Source: Nemertoderma westbladi (Eukaryota; Xenacoelomorpha; Nemertodermatida; Nemertodermatidae). From it: 42,629 nt of DNA. The DNA lies in contig JAUCBJ010003956.1 of assembly GCA_032718475.1 (NCBI GenBank), forward strand, positions 1 through 42,629, in the 5' to 3' direction. The position numbers were made by a program, and so were the translations under genes. Shown here piece by piece: positions 39,191 to 42,629 of this stretch (positions within the stretch are counted from its first letter, which is position 1; every line of letters begins with the position of its first letter). Below the pieces are notes generated by a model. The model worked only from the letters and a program-made list of their open reading frames with translations, searched no databases and had not been told where the DNA came from.

Positions 39191-41373
39191 GGGGAATCGT
39201 CGAGAACGTATTACAATTAGAAATGGACTTCAGGTGTAATTTATAATGTAAAAATAAAGTATGCAGGGAATTCCTAAGGGAATTCCTTGCTACCCTAAAA
39301 ATGTAAGTAACAATTTGTACAGCTTCAGAGACCACTAGCGGCAGACAGCCAGATAACAATTACTATGTGTTGAATGATCCTGAAATTAAATCCACGCCTT
39401 GTGAGTTTGCGTTAAGAATTTGAGTCATACTAGCATAATTTTCATATTTTTATAGTTAATTGTTTCATAGAGTCCAGCCAAATTTAAACTAAAAAACCCC
39501 TATATTGTTATTAGTTACAATGAACGGTTTTTATGAAACATATGGTAATTATAATAGCTTTGCATTCATTGTAGCATAATCAATCAGAGTTTGTGTAGAG
39601 AACATCTGACATCCCACAATGCGTTTCTCGGAGAAATCGATTCGGCAAAAACTTCGTATAGAAAATATAATAACTAACTGTATTGAATTTGCAGCAACTA
39701 TAACGTATTTAAACGGAATTCAATTAATTGTCGAGACTATTCAAAAAGCTGTTTTTATCGATGAAAAGGCCTTCTTGTAATTATGGGTGTAATTCTGGTG
39801 GTATTGATTATATAGGAAATTCCGTTGGCGGTTAGGTAGAGAGATGTATCTTAATGAGACCCATTTCGGCGACGTTACAGTCATATTTAGTAAAGAACGC
39901 CAATGCCAATCCCATAATAATTATATTACATTAGTAGTAATACGACGAAGCTTATAACGCGTGTCCCACAGAATATAGGCGAGATTATGGGAAGAAATAC
40001 TGTACATACTGTATAACATATGTACCGGTACATGGGTGCATATGTGTAAACGATGTAAATGCTATAAACAAAAATACAGGACATCTTGCCCTGCGGTGGT
40101 GTTATACCGCGCGCTTTACTAATGGAACACAGTCATATTTACTTTATCCATAAACTTACACTTATGTAAGTTTATGGAACTTACGGGTTATTATTTGAAT
40201 ATTTTATGGATCCCTGTCCAGCTGGTTTCGTTCAATATTTATAAATAAAAAAAAGGCGAAGTATGTCGAAGCTGCAGACTAATTTCAAAAAAGTTACATA
40301 TATATTCAACAACCATATGTAGGCATTACTGATTCTTGATAACACACAGCCAGCCATATAGCCCTACAGATAATAATACTATTTGAAGACTGTTTTCCAG
40401 TATCAAACTTGAACATTCAATGTGTTACTGTACATAGTGCAGAAATTTTTCATTAAGACACTGACGAAATCAAATGGAACAACGAATTGACGGTTGTTAC
40501 AAAGACTACTAAGGCGCTAAACATAAAACCCATGACAAACGCCGAGCTTTATGTTACAGACTACCATTAAAAGGGATACTGCAGTTGAGAGAAACGAAAT
40601 TGCGACGACCGTGGAGAATTGTGGAGCCTGGAAGGATCTCATTTCCACTGACAGAGATCACTCGACCAGGTAGTGTAGTCGTACATTTTTAGAAATAAAT
40701 ATGAAAATATGATTACAAACTTAATACCTTGTTACCTTAATAACTTGTTAATTTATGAATTAAAGTATGACAGTGTGTATTGTAAATTATTGCATTCCTT
40801 TAAAAACTTTTATATACAAACCGAACACACGCCGCTGGGTGGTGTTGGGCAATTCCAACACTATATAATGCATCGATATTATCTTTCCTTTAAATTAATA
40901 TACAGTATTGTAGTGGCAGAAAGCTAATATTTGGTAGAATGGTACATAGAATGGTGTCTGTGTGCAAATTTATGGACAATCACCGGCAATCCCCGAAACA
41001 ATGCCTCGCCAAATATCCCTCTCAACCAAACCATAGTTGCCAGATTGCTTGCATAATGATTGTCAGTTGTCTTCTATAGCTGTTGATCCCTATTGATAAG
41101 CTGTGTTAAAATTTCTGGGCTTCGTATCGATTGTGTCCGACGGAACATCAACCATTCCATCGCTGGTGACCCACAGCTTTTATCATAGTACTGTATATTA
41201 CCAGATTGTATCGTCGCCCCAATCAGAATTTTTATTTATAATGAAGTCCAAGAACATAGGCCGCCAAGATAGTGGGGACTATGGGGCTAGCGCCTCTTGC
41301 TCTACAAAACTTGAAATAAATCTGTGTTTCCCTCTGAAGTGAAAAAGTTTTAGTTTCAGTTTTAGTTTTTTAC
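39191..41373. other. 2.2 kb with no recognised gene
   Basis: AT-rich. There is one perfect hairpin (40147-40178). Open frames at 40709-40927 and 41103-41342 have no family resemblance. Confidence 0.4.
40147..40178. repeat. Perfect 14-bp hairpin
   Basis: TCCATAAACTTACA, loop CTTA, then the exact complement TGTAAGTTTATGGA. It may be a terminator-like or small inverted repeat; no neighbouring gene explains it. Confidence 0.8.
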
Positions 41374-41384
41374 ATACTCTGGTA

Positions 41385-41689
41385 TGTAAAATACATTTTA
41401 CATACACTAAGGTTCCACCTTGGTGTAGTGGTTGCATTGAATTCACATCTCCCTTAGGTCGTGGGTTCGATCCTCACATGGGGCAGGGCGGTTTTCGTTT
41501 CGGCACGAATGCTTTAAAGGGACCAGCCAGGGCGCATCTCTGCCTTGCATCCTTAAGTAGTAGCTAAATGAGTACTGGAGTTTCCTCTGGGGAGTAAAGT
41601 TCTGGGGGGACCGCACTAGAAATAAGTTGTCAGACTTTGTGCGTAACCCTGGCCTAGTGGCCGAAGAAGATTTACTTTACTTTACTTTT
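41385..41689 (+). mobile_element. tRNA-derived SINE with 11-bp target duplication
   Basis: A tRNA-like head at 41411-41487 has an A-box TGGTGTAGTGG (41421-41431) and a B-box GGTTCGATCC (41464-41473). It is followed by a ~200-bp body and a TTTAC-repeat tail. ATACTCTGGTA flanks the unit at 41374-41384 and 41690-41700, an 11-bp direct repeat as expected for LINE-mediated insertion. The first ~25 bp (41385-41409) form a short palindrome before the tRNA head and may be a 5' extension. Confidence 0.82.
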
Positions 41690-41700
41690 ATACTCTGGTA

Positions 41701-42629
41701 CTAACACACCTACCGGTAAGGTTTTTTATTCAACGCGCTTGATAAATAAATAAATATAATTCGTAATTATTGGTTACTCAAGCTTCTACTTCAATTGAAG
41801 TTAAAAACGAATGTTATGGATCCGTAATGCATTGATCTAATCACATCAATGATTTCATCTGGAATACTGTATGCTTGTAATATTCTACAAATATTATTGG
41901 CTTAATGATCAGCAATAAGTGCATCATCAACTTGCTCTTTGCCTAGTTACTTTTTGATTAATAAAATTCTGCTTTGATTAGGCTCTCTACTGACGGTTGC
42001 TTCCACAGTTTTACTTGTTGAGCCAGAGTTAGTTAGTTTGATCCTGTATTTTTCCTGAGCTGTTGCTTGTGACTTGCAGTATTTCATTATGTGGTTGGGC
42101 CGAGGAATATCTCCTTCCACATATTTATATCAATTTTTGAAATCTTCTTTCTTTAACTACTTTCTTTCTTTCGGAAACTACTTTCTTCAGCTGCAAATGG
42201 TGTATATCACTGTGATCCCGTTCATCATTGATCAAAGAAGTTTTTTAAAATTCATGTCAGTTGAAAACAGTTTGTATATAAGGAGGAAATTGTACATGGC
42301 ACTGAACTCATGTTGGCATTGTTGCCATACACTCAATGGTTAGGTGTTGCCATGAGCTACTGGATTGGTCATGAAAGCATGGGTCACAACGGATTGGATA
42401 TGATAGTGAAAATCGTGTACATGCTATATCTCGAGCATCAGCAACGCTGGTTGGCAAATAGCAGACAATGATCACCAATTTGGGGGATTTTTTAGCAAGT
42501 CTATTTTTTTATTTTGTTTACAGTGGTAATTATTTTTTCCCCACCCATTGAATGAAAATTTCCTGAGTAATCAGAACATCGACATTTCGTATAAATGAAT
42601 ATTTTCGTGAATTTTCGTAGCGATATTTT
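41701..42629. other. No recognised gene to the window end
   Basis: AT-rich. A plus frame at 42074-42343 is unrecognised. There is a short pyrimidine-rich duplication (CTTTCTTTAACTACTTTCTTTC) near 42146. Confidence 0.4.

Noticed and set aside
41411-41487. Functional tRNA gene
   Set aside because: A- and B-boxes are present but the acceptor arms do not pair, and the unit has a SINE body, tail and target duplication.

Overview
This is animal (metazoan) nuclear DNA, most likely from a marine invertebrate. The two intact protein genes are animal orthologues (COP9 signalosome subunit 8 and kelch-like 12). The larger one has a canonical GT-AG intron. Most of the rest is degraded retrotransposons, tRNA-derived SINEs, inverted-repeat DNA elements and long tandem arrays. 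The palindrome TAGGCCTA occurs eight times, and I associate that from memory with echinoderm and other marine invertebrate genomes. The phylum cannot be fixed from the sequence alone.

Layout. 1-5.9 kb: a 1.5-kb 25-bp minisatellite, a possible small spliced gene on the minus strand, a self-complementary 22-bp array, a 306-bp foldback element, a decayed integrase-like transposase, a HECT E3 C-lobe fragment (minus strand, one in-frame stop) and a second self-complementary 22-bp array. 6.4-7.1 kb: an intact intronless COPS8. 7.6-11.9 kb: a frameshifted copy of a multicopy invertebrate protein family with a truncated second copy of its 3' end; both carry RFX/X-box-like palindromes. 13.1-17.9 kb: two blocks of one 20-bp E-box array separated by a 2.84-kb segment with inverted ends, containing a 42-bp Pro/Thr-rich repeat. 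18.7-21.8 kb: KLHL12 on the minus strand, two coding exons, with several palindromic repeats in its intron. 22.0-23.5 kb: a GTC microsatellite and four copies of a ~315-bp tandem repeat. 23.7-29.8 kb: a CR1/Jockey-like LINE on the minus strand, split by a 3.9-kb inverted-repeat element with a 4-bp target duplication; that element is itself loaded with RTE-like LINE fragments and a 30-bp minisatellite. 31.0-33.5 kb: three more RTE-like fragments. 34.4-35.4 kb: a Ty3/Gypsy RNase H relic running into a 26-bp minisatellite. 38.0-39.2 kb: a SINE-derived inverted repeat and a Foldback-like element whose arms are arrays of ~20-bp repeats. 41.4-41.7 kb: a SINE with an 11-bp target duplication. Remaining stretches are AT-rich with no recognisable gene.

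How the genes relate. COPS8 is part of the complex that deneddylates cullins, and KLHL12 is a substrate adaptor for CUL3, so the two intact genes act in the same ubiquitin-ligase cycle. Their closeness here is probably coincidence. Nothing suggests an operon. The window mainly records nested transposition and repeated, independent growth of minisatellites, several with self-complementary units or transcription-factor-like motifs in every unit.
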